Source: Microbulbifer okhotskensis (GTDB lineage: Bacteria; Pseudomonadota; Gammaproteobacteria; Pseudomonadales; Cellvibrionaceae). Taken from it: DNA of 64,000 nucleotides. Under the pieces are notes generated by a model, which did no database searches, had not been told where the DNA came from, and was given only the letters and a program-made list of their open reading frames with translations. The first letter of the stretch is position 1; the number at the start of each line of letters is the position of its first letter. This document shows positions 9,174-18,222 of this stretch, in pieces. The stretch spans positions 1 to 64,000 of the forward strand of contig NZ_JALBWM010000002.1 of NCBI RefSeq assembly GCF_023895975.1, read 5' to 3'. The position numbers and the translations under genes were made by a program.

Positions 9174-10226
9174 ATGAATAAGCAAATTCTGGCGACTTCC
9201 CTGGCGGCTCTGACCTTAGCTACTTCCCAAGTGGCCATGGCAGCTCGTGACTACATTAGTATTGTCGGTTCCTCTACTGTTTACCCCTTCACGACTACGG
9301 TGGCAGAGCGTTTTAGCCGTGCTACTCAGTTCAAAACTCCGGTAGTTGAGTCAACAGGTACCGGCGGTGGTATGAAGCTGTTCTGCCAGGGCGTTGGTGA
9401 AAGCACTGCAGATATTACCGGTGCTTCCCGTCGCATCAAGCAGTCTGAACTAGAGATGTGTAATCGCAACGGCGTTGACGTTGTTGAAGTACAGATCGGT
9501 TACGACGGAATCGTTCTTGCTAATTCCAAGGCGGCCACGCCTTTCAAGCTGACTCGTAAGGATATCTTCCTGGCCCTGGCCAAAGAAGTACCAAACCCCA
9601 ACGGTTCCGAAACCCTGGTGGCCAATCCTTATAAAACCTGGAAAGACGTAAATCCTGCGCTTCCCAATACCAAAATTGAAGTTTTGGGCCCGCCCCCTAC
9701 TTCTGGTACCCGCGATGCCTTTGCTGAGTTGGCTATGGAGGGTGGCTGTAAGAAGTTTGGCTGGATCAAAGCCATGAAGAAAAAAGACAAGAGCGCTTAC
9801 AAAGCGATCTGTCACAACGTTCGTGAAGATGGCGCTTATATTGAAGCAGGCGAAAACGACAACCTGATTGTAAACAAGCTGGTTGCCAACCCGAATGCTC
9901 TGGGTATTTTCGGCTTTAGCTTCCTCGATCAGAATACTGACAAGGTACAGGGTTCCTTGATCGAAGCCCAGGCACCGACTTTTGACTCCATTGCTGATCA
10001 GAGCTACCCGGTTTCCCGTCCATTGTTCATTTATGTGAAGAAGCAGCATGCTGATGTAGTTCCCGGTATCAAGCAATTCCTGGCCGAGTTCACCAACGAG
10101 CGCGCCTGGGGTGAAGAGGGCTACCTGACTGACAAAGGTATGATTCCGCTGCCCACAATGAAGCGCCAACAGGTTGCTAACGATGTGCGTAAGCTGAATG
10201 CACTGGGTAACCTAGCAGCCAAATAA
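9174..10226 (+). CDS. pstS: Phosphate ABC transporter substrate-binding protein PstS
   Basis: A 350-residue periplasmic phosphate-binding protein. The signal peptide ends at AMA (residue 23). The phosphate-binding signatures are VGSSTVYPF near residue 32, ESTGTGGGMKLFCQG near residue 60, and PPTSGTRDAF near residue 177. It delivers phosphate to the PstCA channel. It is preceded by a good Pho box, so transcription should be switched on by PhoB when phosphate is scarce. A hairpin after the stop separates it from pstC, probably giving extra PstS over the membrane subunits. Confidence 0.96.
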   Translation: MNKQILATSLAALTLATSQVAMAARDYISIVGSSTVYPFTTTVAERFSRATQFKTPVVESTGTGGGMKLFCQGVGESTADITGASRRIKQSELEMCNRNGVDVVEVQIGYDGIVLANSKAATPFKLTRKDIFLALAKEVPNPNGSETLVANPYKTWKDVNPALPNTKIEVLGPPPTSGTRDAFAELAMEGGCKKFGWIKAMKKKDKSAYKAICHNVREDGAYIEAGENDNLIVNKLVANPNALGIFGFSFLDQNTDKVQGSLIEAQAPTFDSIADQSYPVSRPLFIYVKKQHADVVPGIKQFLAEFTNERAWGEEGYLTDKGMIPLPTMKRQQVANDVRKLNALGNLAAK

Positions 10227-10260
10227 ATAACCCTGACGCAGTACTGTCAAAGGGAATTGG

Positions 10261-10286
10261 CGGCCAAGCTCGAGAGGGCTTGGCCG
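10261..10286 (+). terminator. Hairpin between pstS and pstC (attenuator or RNA stabiliser)
   Basis: Perfect 9-bp arms (CGGCCAAGC 10261-10269, GCTTGGCCG 10278-10286) with an 8-base loop. Only a short mixed TTCCTTAT tail follows, so it is more likely a partial attenuator or a 3' stabiliser of pstS mRNA than a full stop. Confidence 0.6.
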
Positions 10287-10386
10287 TTCCTTATAAATAG
10301 ACACTCAAATTGTCGCTACCCCGGCGATGGAAACCGGGGGAAAAGTCTGGATAATGCCGGCGACGATATTTTAGTACGGTAACTCG

Positions 10387-11766
10387 ATGCAAACCCCCAC
10401 ACTGTTCGCTCTTTTACTGCTCTTGATTTTGGTGGCCTACGGCACTGGCTTTCGCCGTGCAGTGAGTACTGCTCGCAGTCTTGGCGGCGTGCGCAATCTG
10501 GCTGCCTTGCCCAGTTACTATGGACTGTATACCGCTCTTTGGTGTGGCTTGCCTGCGCTAATATTACTCGGTGCCTGGCTGGTGTTTGACGATGCGATTA
10601 TTCGTGCAATGGTCTTAAACAGTATTGCCGATAAGCCAGAGATGATTTCTGGGCAAAACCTGCTCTATGCACAGATTCAAAATCTTGCAGCGGGTCACCT
10701 GATTGGTGAGAAATCCCCAGAGCTGCAAAGTGCGGCTGATTACTTCAGCTTGTTGCGCAGCCGTTCGAATAACTTGCAAGCTTTCCTGAGCCTGGTACTG
10801 GCCAGTGGCTTGGCCGCCTTTGCGCTGTTGCGCCTCTCGCCCAAGCTGCGTGCGCGTGAGAAGGTTGAAAAAGTGCTACGCATTGCGCTGATTGCCTGCG
10901 CCTGTGCGGCCATTTTGACCACTGTCGGTATTTTGCTGTCAGTACTGTTTGAGTCCCTGCGTTTCTTCCAGTCGGTCCCCGTGACAGAATTCCTTTTTGG
11001 TTTGCACTGGAGCCCGCAAATGGCACTGCGTGCCGACCAAGTGGGGTCCAGTGGAGCCTTTGGTGCTGTACCTCTATTCACCGGTACCTTGATGGTTTCT
11101 GCGATCGCCATGTTTGTGGCGGTACCAGTGGGCTTGATGGCTGCAATCTATCTAGCCGAGTATGCCAGCAAACGCGTGCGCTCCCTAGCCAAGCCGATCC
11201 TCGAAATTCTTGCCGGTGTGCCCACTGTGGTATACGGCTTTTTCGCCGCATTGACCGTTGCCCCCTTTATTCGCGATTTAGCGACTTCAGTGGGCTTAGA
11301 GGCCTCTAGTGAAAGTGCGTTGGCGGCGGGCCTGGTGATGGGAATCATGATTATTCCCTTTGTCTCCTCCCTTTCGGATGATGTTATTAACGCGGTGCCT
11401 CAATCTCTGCGCGATGGCGCGCTGGGGCTTGGCTCCACCAAATCTGAGACGGTGCGTAAGGTCGTCATTCCAGCGGCTCTGCCGGGTATTGTCGGAGGCG
11501 TATTGCTGGCGGTTTCCCGCGCTATCGGTGAAACCATGATTGTGGTGATGGCAGCAGGGCTTGCTGCCAACCTTACTGCCAACCCGCTGGAGTCAGTCAC
11601 TACCGTAACGGTACAAATCGTGACCCTGTTGGTTGGCGATCAGGAATTTGACAGTCCCAAGACGCTTGCCGCATTTGCCTTGGGCTTGATGTTGTTTATT
11701 TCCACTTTGGTGCTGAACTTTATTGCCTTGCATGTAGTGAAAAAATACCGGGAGCAGTATGACTGA
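10387..11766 (+). CDS. pstC: Phosphate ABC transporter permease PstC
   Basis: A 459-residue inner-membrane subunit of the Pst importer. The C-terminal half (from about 215) is a standard MetI-type permease with the EAA-type loop around DGALGLGSTKSETVRKVVIPAALPG. The N-terminal half adds about 140 residues with extra hydrophobic segments and a periplasmic stretch compared with the roughly 320-residue E. coli PstC; this long form also occurs in other marine gammaproteobacteria. The stop overlaps the pstA start by eight bases. Confidence 0.94.
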   Translation: MQTPTLFALLLLLILVAYGTGFRRAVSTARSLGGVRNLAALPSYYGLYTALWCGLPALILLGAWLVFDDAIIRAMVLNSIADKPEMISGQNLLYAQIQNLAAGHLIGEKSPELQSAADYFSLLRSRSNNLQAFLSLVLASGLAAFALLRLSPKLRAREKVEKVLRIALIACACAAILTTVGILLSVLFESLRFFQSVPVTEFLFGLHWSPQMALRADQVGSSGAFGAVPLFTGTLMVSAIAMFVAVPVGLMAAIYLAEYASKRVRSLAKPILEILAGVPTVVYGFFAALTVAPFIRDLATSVGLEASSESALAAGLVMGIMIIPFVSSLSDDVINAVPQSLRDGALGLGSTKSETVRKVVIPAALPGIVGGVLLAVSRAIGETMIVVMAAGLAANLTANPLESVTTVTVQIVTLLVGDQEFDSPKTLAAFALGLMLFISTLVLNFIALHVVKKYREQYD

Positions 11767-13045
11767 TCTTACTCAAGCGCAAGTTCGCGAGCGCATAGAA
11801 AAAGGCCTGGCCAGTCGCCATCGCAAAGAAAAGCTGTTTCGTGGGCTGGGAATTGGCAGTATTGCTTTTGGTATACTCGCCGTAGTGATTTTGTTCACCG
11901 ACATCATCAGTAAAGGTAGTGGCGCATTCGTTCAGACCGCGATACAGCTGGAGGTCCACTACGACCAACAAGTGCTGGGAATTGACAAGGTTGATGATGA
12001 AAGCCTGACCTGGGCCAATTTCACCGGGGTAATTCGCCAGTCCTTGCGCGATCGATTTCCATCGGTTGCCGGCCGCAGTGATAAACGTGAACTCTACACG
12101 CTGATTTCTTCCGGTGCGCCGTTTACTCTGCGTGACCGCTTGGCTGAAAATCCAGATTTACTTGGCAAGTCAGAAAGAGTATGGCTGTCGGCAGACGACG
12201 ATGTGGATACTTTCGTCAAGAGCCTGAAGGACTCCAAGGAGGGCTTTCGCGGTCGCACCTCCGACCAGAAGGCCGGGTGGATTGAGCAGCTGCTGGAAAG
12301 TGGTGAGCTGAAAAAGCGCTTCAATACTACTTTCTTTACCAATGGTGACTCTCGCGAACCTGAACAAGCCGGTATTCGCGCGGCTTTAATGGGGTCTCTG
12401 TTCACTCTGCTGGTAACTTTGGCACTGTCCTTCCCTATTGGAGTGGCGGCAGCCATTTACCTGGAAGAATATGCACCTAAGAATCGCTGGACTGACCTCA
12501 TTGAAGTCAATATCAATAATCTCGCGGCGGTTCCATCCATTGTATTCGGCTTGCTGGGCCTTGCGATATTTATCAACTTCTTTGAGCTGCCACGTTCGGC
12601 GCCACTTGTTGGCGGTTTGGTTCTGACACTGATGACTCTGCCGACCATTATTATTTCTAGTCGTGCAGCTCTGAAGGCGGTACCGCCGTCGATCCGCCAA
12701 GCGGCCATGGGGATGGGGGCTTCACGGATGCAGGTGGTTTTTCACCATGTCCTGCCGCTGGCAATGCCGGGCATGCTCACCGGTGCAATTATTGGTATGG
12801 CTCAGGCCCTCGGGGAAACAGCCCCTCTGTTGATGATTGGTATGGTTGCATTTATTGTCGATGTACCGACCGGAGTGACTGACCCGGCTACCGTACTGCC
12901 CGTGCAGATCTTCCTATGGGCGGACAGCCCAGAACGCGCGTTTATGGAGCGCACCTCTGCGGCGATTATGGTGCTATTGAGCGTGTTGATCGTAATGAAT
13001 ACCAGCGCGGTATTGCTGCGCAAGAAACTTGAGCGCCGCTGGTAA
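11759..13045 (+). CDS. pstA: Phosphate ABC transporter permease PstA
   Basis: A 428-residue partner of PstC. One N-terminal membrane segment (about 30-55) is followed by a soluble, probably periplasmic domain to about residue 200 that matches the DUF3333-type extension of some PstA proteins. The MetI permease core then carries the loop QAAMGMGASRMQVVFHHVLPL. E. coli PstA lacks the extension (about 296 residues). The start overlaps the pstC stop, and pstB begins 33 bases after its stop, so the genes are one transcript. Confidence 0.94.
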   Translation: MTDLTQAQVRERIEKGLASRHRKEKLFRGLGIGSIAFGILAVVILFTDIISKGSGAFVQTAIQLEVHYDQQVLGIDKVDDESLTWANFTGVIRQSLRDRFPSVAGRSDKRELYTLISSGAPFTLRDRLAENPDLLGKSERVWLSADDDVDTFVKSLKDSKEGFRGRTSDQKAGWIEQLLESGELKKRFNTTFFTNGDSREPEQAGIRAALMGSLFTLLVTLALSFPIGVAAAIYLEEYAPKNRWTDLIEVNINNLAAVPSIVFGLLGLAIFINFFELPRSAPLVGGLVLTLMTLPTIIISSRAALKAVPPSIRQAAMGMGASRMQVVFHHVLPLAMPGMLTGAIIGMAQALGETAPLLMIGMVAFIVDVPTGVTDPATVLPVQIFLWADSPERAFMERTSAAIMVLLSVLIVMNTSAVLLRKKLERRW

Positions 13046-13078
13046 CAGAGCGCGGACTATCAGATAGCGGGATAATTT

Positions 13079-13957
13079 ATGAGTACCATGACCCTGGATG
13101 CCGCCGGCCGTACTGATACGGCGCAATCCGAAGTAGCGGGTGGGCAGTTAATGACTAACCGGGCTGCGGTAAGAGAAACCGTTGGCCAGCCGTTCTGTGA
13201 CACCGCCAAGTTGCGTATGCGCAATGTGAATGTTTTCTATGGTGAGACCCAGGCGATTCACTCTGTTGGCCTCGATATTGGCCAAAATGAAGTGGTTGCC
13301 ATGATCGGTCCTTCTGGCTGTGGTAAGTCCACCTTTTTACGATGCCTCAACCGTATGAATGACACGATTGAAGGCTGTCGCGTGGAAGGTGAACTGAGTC
13401 TGGATGGCGATCCAATTTACGGTCCGAAAGTGGATGTAGTGCCTCTGCGTGCTCGTGTGGGTATGGTATTCCAAAAGCCAAACCCCTTTCCCAAATCCAT
13501 CTACGAGAATGTTGCCTACGGCCCCAAAATTCACGGTATTGCCAGCCGTCGCGCCGACCTGGATGAAATTGTGGAAAACAGCCTGCGCCGCGCGGGTCTG
13601 TGGAATGAAGTCAAAGACCGTCTGGATAAACCCGGTACCGGTTTATCCGGTGGCCAGCAACAACGTCTGTGTATCGCCCGCGCTATTGCGGTGAGTCCAG
13701 AGGTGATTCTGATGGATGAACCCTGCTCGGCTCTGGACCCAATCGCGACAGCGCGAATTGAAGAGCTGATCGATGAGCTGCGAGAGAACTACACTATCGC
13801 TATCGTCACTCACTCGATGCAGCAAGCCGCACGTGTGAGTCAGCGTACTGCCTACTTCCATCTGGGGCATTTGGTGGAAGTTAATGATACTGAAACGGTG
13901 TTCACCAACCCCGAGCACGAACTCACAGAAGCCTACATTACCGGCCGCTTCGGCTAA
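13079..13957 (+). CDS. pstB: Phosphate ABC transporter ATP-binding protein PstB
   Basis: A 292-residue cytoplasmic ATPase that powers PstCA. Walker A is GPSGCGKST at 77-85, signature [14 protein letters not shown] near 188, Walker [15 protein letters not shown]-loop THSMQQA. The N-terminus is about 35 residues longer than E. coli PstB (257); internal Mets at 4 and 25 are alternative starts, but the ATG at 13079 follows the pstA stop at normal operon distance. It also takes part in the signalling complex with PhoU and PhoR. Confidence 0.95.
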   Translation: MSTMTLDAAGRTDTAQSEVAGGQLMTNRAAVRETVGQPFCDTAKLRMRNVNVFYGETQAIHSVGLDIGQNEVVAMIGPSGCGKSTFLRCLNRMNDTIEGCRVEGELSLDGDPIYGPKVDVVPLRARVGMVFQKPNPFPKSIYENVAYGPKIHGIASRRADLDEIVENSLRRAGLWNEVKDRLDKPGTGLSGGQQQRLCIARAIAVSPEVILMDEPCSALDPIATARIEELIDELRENYTIAIVTHSMQQAARVSQRTAYFHLGHLVEVNDTETVFTNPEHELTEAYITGRFG

Positions 13958-13980
13958 GGTTCCTGCCCGGAGGGAAAACA

Positions 13981-14682
13981 ATGGAAATGCACTTCGATCA
14001 ACATATCTCACGTCAATTTAATGAAGACCTTGAAAGTTTAAAGACAGAAATGTTGGAAATGGGCGGCATGGTCGCCCGCCAAGTCGCTGATGCAGTCGAC
14101 GCGTTGGCCAATGCCGACAGTGAACTGGCAGATGAAGTTCTGCGCATAGAAGAAGTAATCGACAAAACAGAAATGGCGTTGGATGAACACGCCACACTGA
14201 TCATCGCCAAACGCCAACCGGCTGCATCAGATCTGCGTATGGTGCTGTCTGTGATCCGCATTGCTCGCGACCTGGAACGAATTGGTGATGAAGCGAGCAA
14301 GATTGCCAAGATGGCAATAGCACTCACGGAAGAGGGTACGTCACCGCGTGGTTACACCGAGATTCGCCATATCGCCAATGCCGTACGAAAAATGCTCAAC
14401 GATGCGCTGGATGCCTATACCCGCTTCGATGTGCAATCGGCCCTGCAAACCCTGGCTGAGGATGAGCAGGTGGATATGGACTACCGCACGGCAGTGCGTG
14501 AGCTGGTGACCTATATGATGGAAGACCCGCGCAGCATTTCCCGGGTTATCAATGTGCTGTGGACCTTGCGTTCACTGGAGCGGATTGGTGATCATGCGAA
14601 GAATATTTGTGAGCAGGTAGTGTATTTAGTGGAAGGGGCAGATATTCGACATGGACACCAGGAAAATTTACGGAGATCCTGA
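13981..14682 (+). CDS. phoU: Phosphate signalling protein PhoU
   Basis: A 233-residue, all-helical cytoplasmic protein made of two PhoU repeats. Each has the metal-binding pattern: RDLERIGDEASKIA near residue 100 and RSLERIGDHAKNICE near residue 200. PhoU damps PhoR kinase and Pst activity when phosphate is plentiful. A clear GGAGG ribosome site lies ahead of the ATG at 13981. It is the last gene of pstSCAB-phoU and is followed by a strong terminator. Confidence 0.96.
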   Translation: MEMHFDQHISRQFNEDLESLKTEMLEMGGMVARQVADAVDALANADSELADEVLRIEEVIDKTEMALDEHATLIIAKRQPAASDLRMVLSVIRIARDLERIGDEASKIAKMAIALTEEGTSPRGYTEIRHIANAVRKMLNDALDAYTRFDVQSALQTLAEDEQVDMDYRTAVRELVTYMMEDPRSISRVINVLWTLRSLERIGDHAKNICEQVVYLVEGADIRHGHQENLRRS

Positions 14683-14700
14683 GAGATTCCGCTAATCAAG

Positions 14701-14728
14701 AAAGGTCGCCTAGTGCGGCCTTTTTTTT
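14701..14728 (+). terminator. Intrinsic terminator of the pst-phoU operon
   Basis: Stem AAAGGTCGC / GCGGCCTTT (one wobble), 5-base loop, and a run of eight T from 14721. It lies 18 bases after the phoU stop. Confidence 0.88.
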
Positions 14729-14765
14729 GCTGTTATCAGCCTCTGGATCGTTAGGTGAAAAGCAG

Positions 14766-15089
14766 ATGAAATATATTTTTGAGATCCATCTACAAGAAGG
14801 CTATGAGGCTGAAGACTATGCTGATGCCTGGAGACGCGCCTCAGAAATTATTCAGCGGGCGCCGGGCGCGCTGGGAACAGAGCTTCATCGAAAAATAGAT
14901 GATCCACGGATACTTATTGCCATAGCAAGCTGGCGGAGCAAGAGGGATAGAGATGCTATGCGGGCTGAGGACCGTATAGAGGTTGACAGAATCATCGGCA
15001 GTGTAGCGCCCTTTGTAAAAATTAAACTAATTGGGGAATTTTATGATCCGCAATGGGTCGTAAGCTGTAGCAATAAGCAAGTTTACTGA
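14766..15089 (+). CDS. Small ABM-type (antibiotic biosynthesis monooxygenase-like) protein
   Basis: A 107-residue protein if started at the ATG at 14766; an upstream in-frame start at 14727 would lie inside the pst terminator and is unlikely. The pattern YIFEIHLQEGYEAEDYADAWRRAS, then PGALGTELHRKIDDP and ASWRSKRDRDAM, is that of the ferredoxin-like ABM fold, which includes haem-degrading and quinone monooxygenases and many proteins of unknown role. No cofactor residue can be assigned. It sits alone after the pst operon. Confidence 0.65.
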   Translation: MKYIFEIHLQEGYEAEDYADAWRRASEIIQRAPGALGTELHRKIDDPRILIAIASWRSKRDRDAMRAEDRIEVDRIIGSVAPFVKIKLIGEFYDPQWVVSCSNKQVY

Positions 15090-15379
15090 ATTGATCCTGA
15101 ACGAATGCTGAATAGAGTTTGATTCGGCAATTTTTTTTAAACTCACTATTTTATTTCTTTTCTTGAGTTGAAGTTTTCTCAATTTATTACACTTTATTAC
15201 AGGCTATTTTTAATCAATAAATTTAACCAATAAAATAATTCATCGAATAAATCCATTCGTTTTACCGCAAATTTGGCCCAAATTGCTTTTGTTGTAATTG
15301 GCTGTTGTTGCGTCCCAGAAAACTTTTGTTACAATCCGCAGCCCAATTTGGATCGCCACGTTAACGAAGGATTTTTGAA

Positions 15380-16234
15380 ATGAGATTCAAGCTTGCCGCT
15401 CTTCCCCTGATGCTCCTCGCTGCAACAGCAGGTGCTGAAGAATACAACTCAATTACCACTGCCGGTTATTCCAATCTGGATTTCGATGGCGCTGATGGTA
15501 ATCAGTTTACTGCTGAAACCACCTACTACTTTGGTGGCAAAGAGGCCCTCGGTCCTCTGAAAGAATTTGAATATATCAATAAAGTTAGCAATGTATCTGC
15601 AGCTTACTCGCACTACGATGTGTCTAACTACGATACTGATAACTTTGCTGTAGCCGGTGAATATTTTGCCGGCAACGGCTTTATGTTCGGCGCCAACTTA
15701 ACTGAAGTTGCCGATGACAACGTCAATACCGTTGCCCTGGGTTACCTGTTTACCCCGAACTTCTTGGTAAAACTCTCCCATACAGATTTCGATTCTGATG
15801 ACGAGACTTTTGTAGAATTTCGCTACAATCACCAGCTGAGTGGTTCTGACTACATCGGTTTCGATTTCGTCACTGATGACGATTTCGATGCGAGCGTTCT
15901 CTCTTCCAAGTACTTCACTAACTTGGGTGGAGACCAATACCTGACTGCAGAATTCTCCTACGCCGATTACGATGGTGGCGACGATTACTGGCAGATTGGT
16001 GCGGACTACTTCTTTACTCAAAATACTTCTGTTGGTCTGAAGTTGGATGAAAATGAAGATATGAAGCTGGCCTTCTCTCACTTCTTCAACCGCAATGTTG
16101 CTGTAGAAGCGGCGTACAGCACTATGCTGGGAGACGGTATGAATATCCGTAGCTTTGGTAACGAAGCTTATGGAGCAGGCAGTGCCGATATTGAAGTAGA
16201 TAAGTTTGAGCTGGGCTTAACAGTACAGCTGTAA
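15380..16234 (+). CDS. Putative outer-membrane porin, acidic
   Basis: A 284-residue protein with a signal peptide ending at AGA/EE (about residue 19). The rest alternates polar and hydrophobic residues in short strands rich in Tyr, Phe, Asp and Gly, and ends in a hydrophobic residue (QL), as in beta-barrel outer-membrane proteins. It fits the 'putative porin' families of 12-16 strands. It is strongly acidic, with DDD and DGGDD loops, which argues against simple anion preference. It is preceded by 290 bases of A+T-rich DNA in which I find no convincing Pho box despite the neighbouring pst operon. Confidence 0.7.
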   Translation: MRFKLAALPLMLLAATAGAEEYNSITTAGYSNLDFDGADGNQFTAETTYYFGGKEALGPLKEFEYINKVSNVSAAYSHYDVSNYDTDNFAVAGEYFAGNGFMFGANLTEVADDNVNTVALGYLFTPNFLVKLSHTDFDSDDETFVEFRYNHQLSGSDYIGFDFVTDDDFDASVLSSKYFTNLGGDQYLTAEFSYADYDGGDDYWQIGADYFFTQNTSVGLKLDENEDMKLAFSHFFNRNVAVEAAYSTMLGDGMNIRSFGNEAYGAGSADIEVDKFELGLTVQL

Positions 16235-16242
16235 GCGATCTT

Positions 16243-16274
16243 AAAAAAGGGCTATCAGTGATAGCCCTTTTTAC
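16243..16274. terminator. Bidirectional terminator between porin and M48 protease genes
   Basis: GGGCTATC / GATAGCCC with a 3-base loop, flanked by six A on the left and a T-run on the right, so it can stop transcription from both converging genes. Confidence 0.9.
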
Positions 16275-16314
16275 TTTATCGCTTTATTAAAAAGTCACTT
16301 TTGAAAGTCTATTT

Positions 16315-17601
16315 TTACCCTTTATCGGTTATCGCCTTTATCCTACCTTGCGCCATAGTACCAATTTCGCCGCCCGCTCCAGCCGCTGTTTGATAGTGCT
16401 TATAGGCACTTTGTTGGTTGCCCTGCTTTTCGTAAGTCTCACCCAAATAATAATGCGCGTAGGCTGTGTCCAGAAAACGCAATGAACGGGTTAGGTCTCT
16501 TTCCGCTGCTACATAGTCCTTTAATTGTAGATTGATAAGCCCGCGTTTTAGCCAGTTGGAAAAAAGCGAAGGGTTTTTTTGGATGGCATGATCGTACGCC
16601 TTGTAGGCGTTTTTAAACTGCTTGGTCTCCCCGAGTAAATCCCCCTCTAAAGTAAAGAAAGCAGCCTCTTTGGGTTGTTGCTTTTGAGCTTTTCTTACCA
16701 ACGTCAGCGCGGAGTCAAATTTTTTGTTATTGGCTGCCGCTACTGCTTCATCGTAATTGTCGTAGGCGCTGGCATCGCGTTTTAGTTGTGCTATGGCTTT
16801 TTGGTAGACAGCTCGATGGGTGACTCCACCCTTTGGGAGAGATTCACTGTGTTTGATATTGGCGCTGACCCGGGATTGGGAAGGGGGGTGGCTGGCGAAG
16901 AGCGCTTCCAGACCTCCAGTTTGTCGATCCTTCGACAGTTCAACAAACTTTCTCTGCAGGCGCACTGCACCCTGGAGGTCATAGCCAGCGGCGGCCATAT
17001 ATTTCATGCCATATTGATCTGACTCTAACTCATTTCCCCGGCTGTAGCGGGCGATATAGGCAGAGCCCCCCAACTGGCTTCCGCTAGCAATCAAGTCAGA
17101 GTATCCAGTGTTCTGTGTGGCGGCCCCAACAATAGCCAGCCCCGCACCCAACAATTGCTGCTGTGACATGGCGGTAGCAGAGTGGCGCGCAGCGGCATGG
17201 ACTATCTCGTGGCTCAGTACCGCAGCGAGTTCCGCTTCGTCGTCCAACAGTATCAGCAGGCCGCGATTGACGGCGATTTTTCCCCCAGGTAAGGCCCAGG
17301 CATTCGGGATTGAATTATTGAGTACGACAAATTCATAAGGCAGCTGGGGTTGGTCTGATACCCGTGCCAATTTATGGCCAACGGCGCTGACATAGTCTTG
17401 CAAGGCTGGGTCAATGGTGTACTGGCCGCCCTGCTGTTGCTGATTCGCACTGTAGTGCTGTTGCCCCAGTTGCAGTTCCTGCTGTGTAGAGATTAATGAC
17501 ACCTGCTTCTCACCGGTGACCGGGTTAACCACACAGCCATTGAGAATGGATGTCGTTAGTAGGGCCGCGCTTGCGGCTAAAGCCTGGGTACGCGAGATCA
17601 T
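16315..17601 (-). CDS. M48-family metalloprotease lipoprotein with TPR repeats
   Basis: A 428-residue exported protein. The lipobox ILNGC places the lipidated Cys at 23. The M48 zinc site is HEIVHAAARH at 131-140, with a downstream ELESDQYG block (third ligand Glu). From about residue 285 the protein is made of TPR-like helices. This architecture is shared with BepA/YfgC, which proofreads outer-membrane protein assembly with the BAM machinery, and with LoiP-like lipoproteins. BepA itself is not usually a lipoprotein, so the precise orthologue is uncertain. Confidence 0.85.
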   Translation of the reverse strand: MISRTQALAASAALLTTSILNGCVVNPVTGEKQVSLISTQQELQLGQQHYSANQQQQGGQYTIDPALQDYVSAVGHKLARVSDQPQLPYEFVVLNNSIPNAWALPGGKIAVNRGLLILLDDEAELAAVLSHEIVHAAARHSATAMSQQQLLGAGLAIVGAATQNTGYSDLIASGSQLGGSAYIARYSRGNELESDQYGMKYMAAAGYDLQGAVRLQRKFVELSKDRQTGGLEALFASHPPSQSRVSANIKHSESLPKGGVTHRAVYQKAIAQLKRDASAYDNYDEAVAAANNKKFDSALTLVRKAQKQQPKEAAFFTLEGDLLGETKQFKNAYKAYDHAIQKNPSLFSNWLKRGLINLQLKDYVAAERDLTRSLRFLDTAYAHYYLGETYEKQGNQQSAYKHYQTAAGAGGEIGTMAQGRIKAITDKG

Positions 17602-17673
17602 TGCCTCCCTCCCTGTATAATGTCGAACAGTTTAAATGGTTACTCATTGTACACAGTACGGGAATCGAGGTTT

Positions 17674-18153
17674 ATGACGGCACTTCAGGTCATTGAGTTA
17701 TTTGCGGGCAACAACCCGGATGGCGAGCCGGTGGTAGAGCGGCTGCAGGTGAGTGTTAACGAGGATAACAGCTGCCAGCTGGTGCGTTCCCCGGTCTTTA
17801 TCAAGGGGATCGCCAGCGGGGATTATATTAAGGTAGATAAAGAGACCCAGCAGTTTGAGTTGGTTAAGCGCTCAGGAAATTTGGCGGTTCGTATTTTTTG
17901 TCGGGAAGACAGTACAGGATTGTCGGACAAGCTGACCCCTCGTTTGGAAAAGCTCGGTGGAGAGCTGGATCTCGAGACAGCCAGGGTTTTGGTATACAGC
18001 ATCCATGTCAGCTGTGGTTTTGATAAGATCGAAGAGATCCTTAACAGTGTTTGTGATGGAGCCAATAGCGTCTGGTATTACGGTAATGTTTACGATCCCA
18101 AGGATGGCCAGACACCGCTTAACTGGTGGCAGGATGTTTTAAAGCCTGAGTAG
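17674..18153 (+). CDS. DUF4265-like protein
   Basis: A frame runs from 17620, but the ATG at 17674 has a GAGG site seven bases ahead and gives a 159-residue protein, so I choose it. It has no signal peptide or membrane segment. The early block ERLQVSVNEDNSCQLVRSPVFIKGIASGDYIKV resembles DUF4265, small cytoplasmic proteins of unknown function. The C-terminus carries the conserved-looking WYYGNVYDPKDG. It reads divergently from the M48 gene and toward yaaA, with 69 bases between. Confidence 0.6.
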   Translation: MTALQVIELFAGNNPDGEPVVERLQVSVNEDNSCQLVRSPVFIKGIASGDYIKVDKETQQFELVKRSGNLAVRIFCREDSTGLSDKLTPRLEKLGGELDLETARVLVYSIHVSCGFDKIEEILNSVCDGANSVWYYGNVYDPKDGQTPLNWWQDVLKPE

Positions 18154-18222
18154 TGCCTGCGACTATCAGTAATAGATTGCTACCGTGTGTCTTAGGCGAT
18201 AGCGAAGCGAGAAGAACACCCG

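Noticed and set aside
9450-10169. A 239-codon minus-strand frame inside pstS
   Set aside because: It is fully antisense to a well-supported pstS, has no domain, and arises from the codon pattern of the true gene.
15285-15350. Possible Pho box before the porin gene (TTGTAAT near 15295)
   Set aside because: No second 7-base repeat at the required spacing, unlike the boxes of pstS and phoB.
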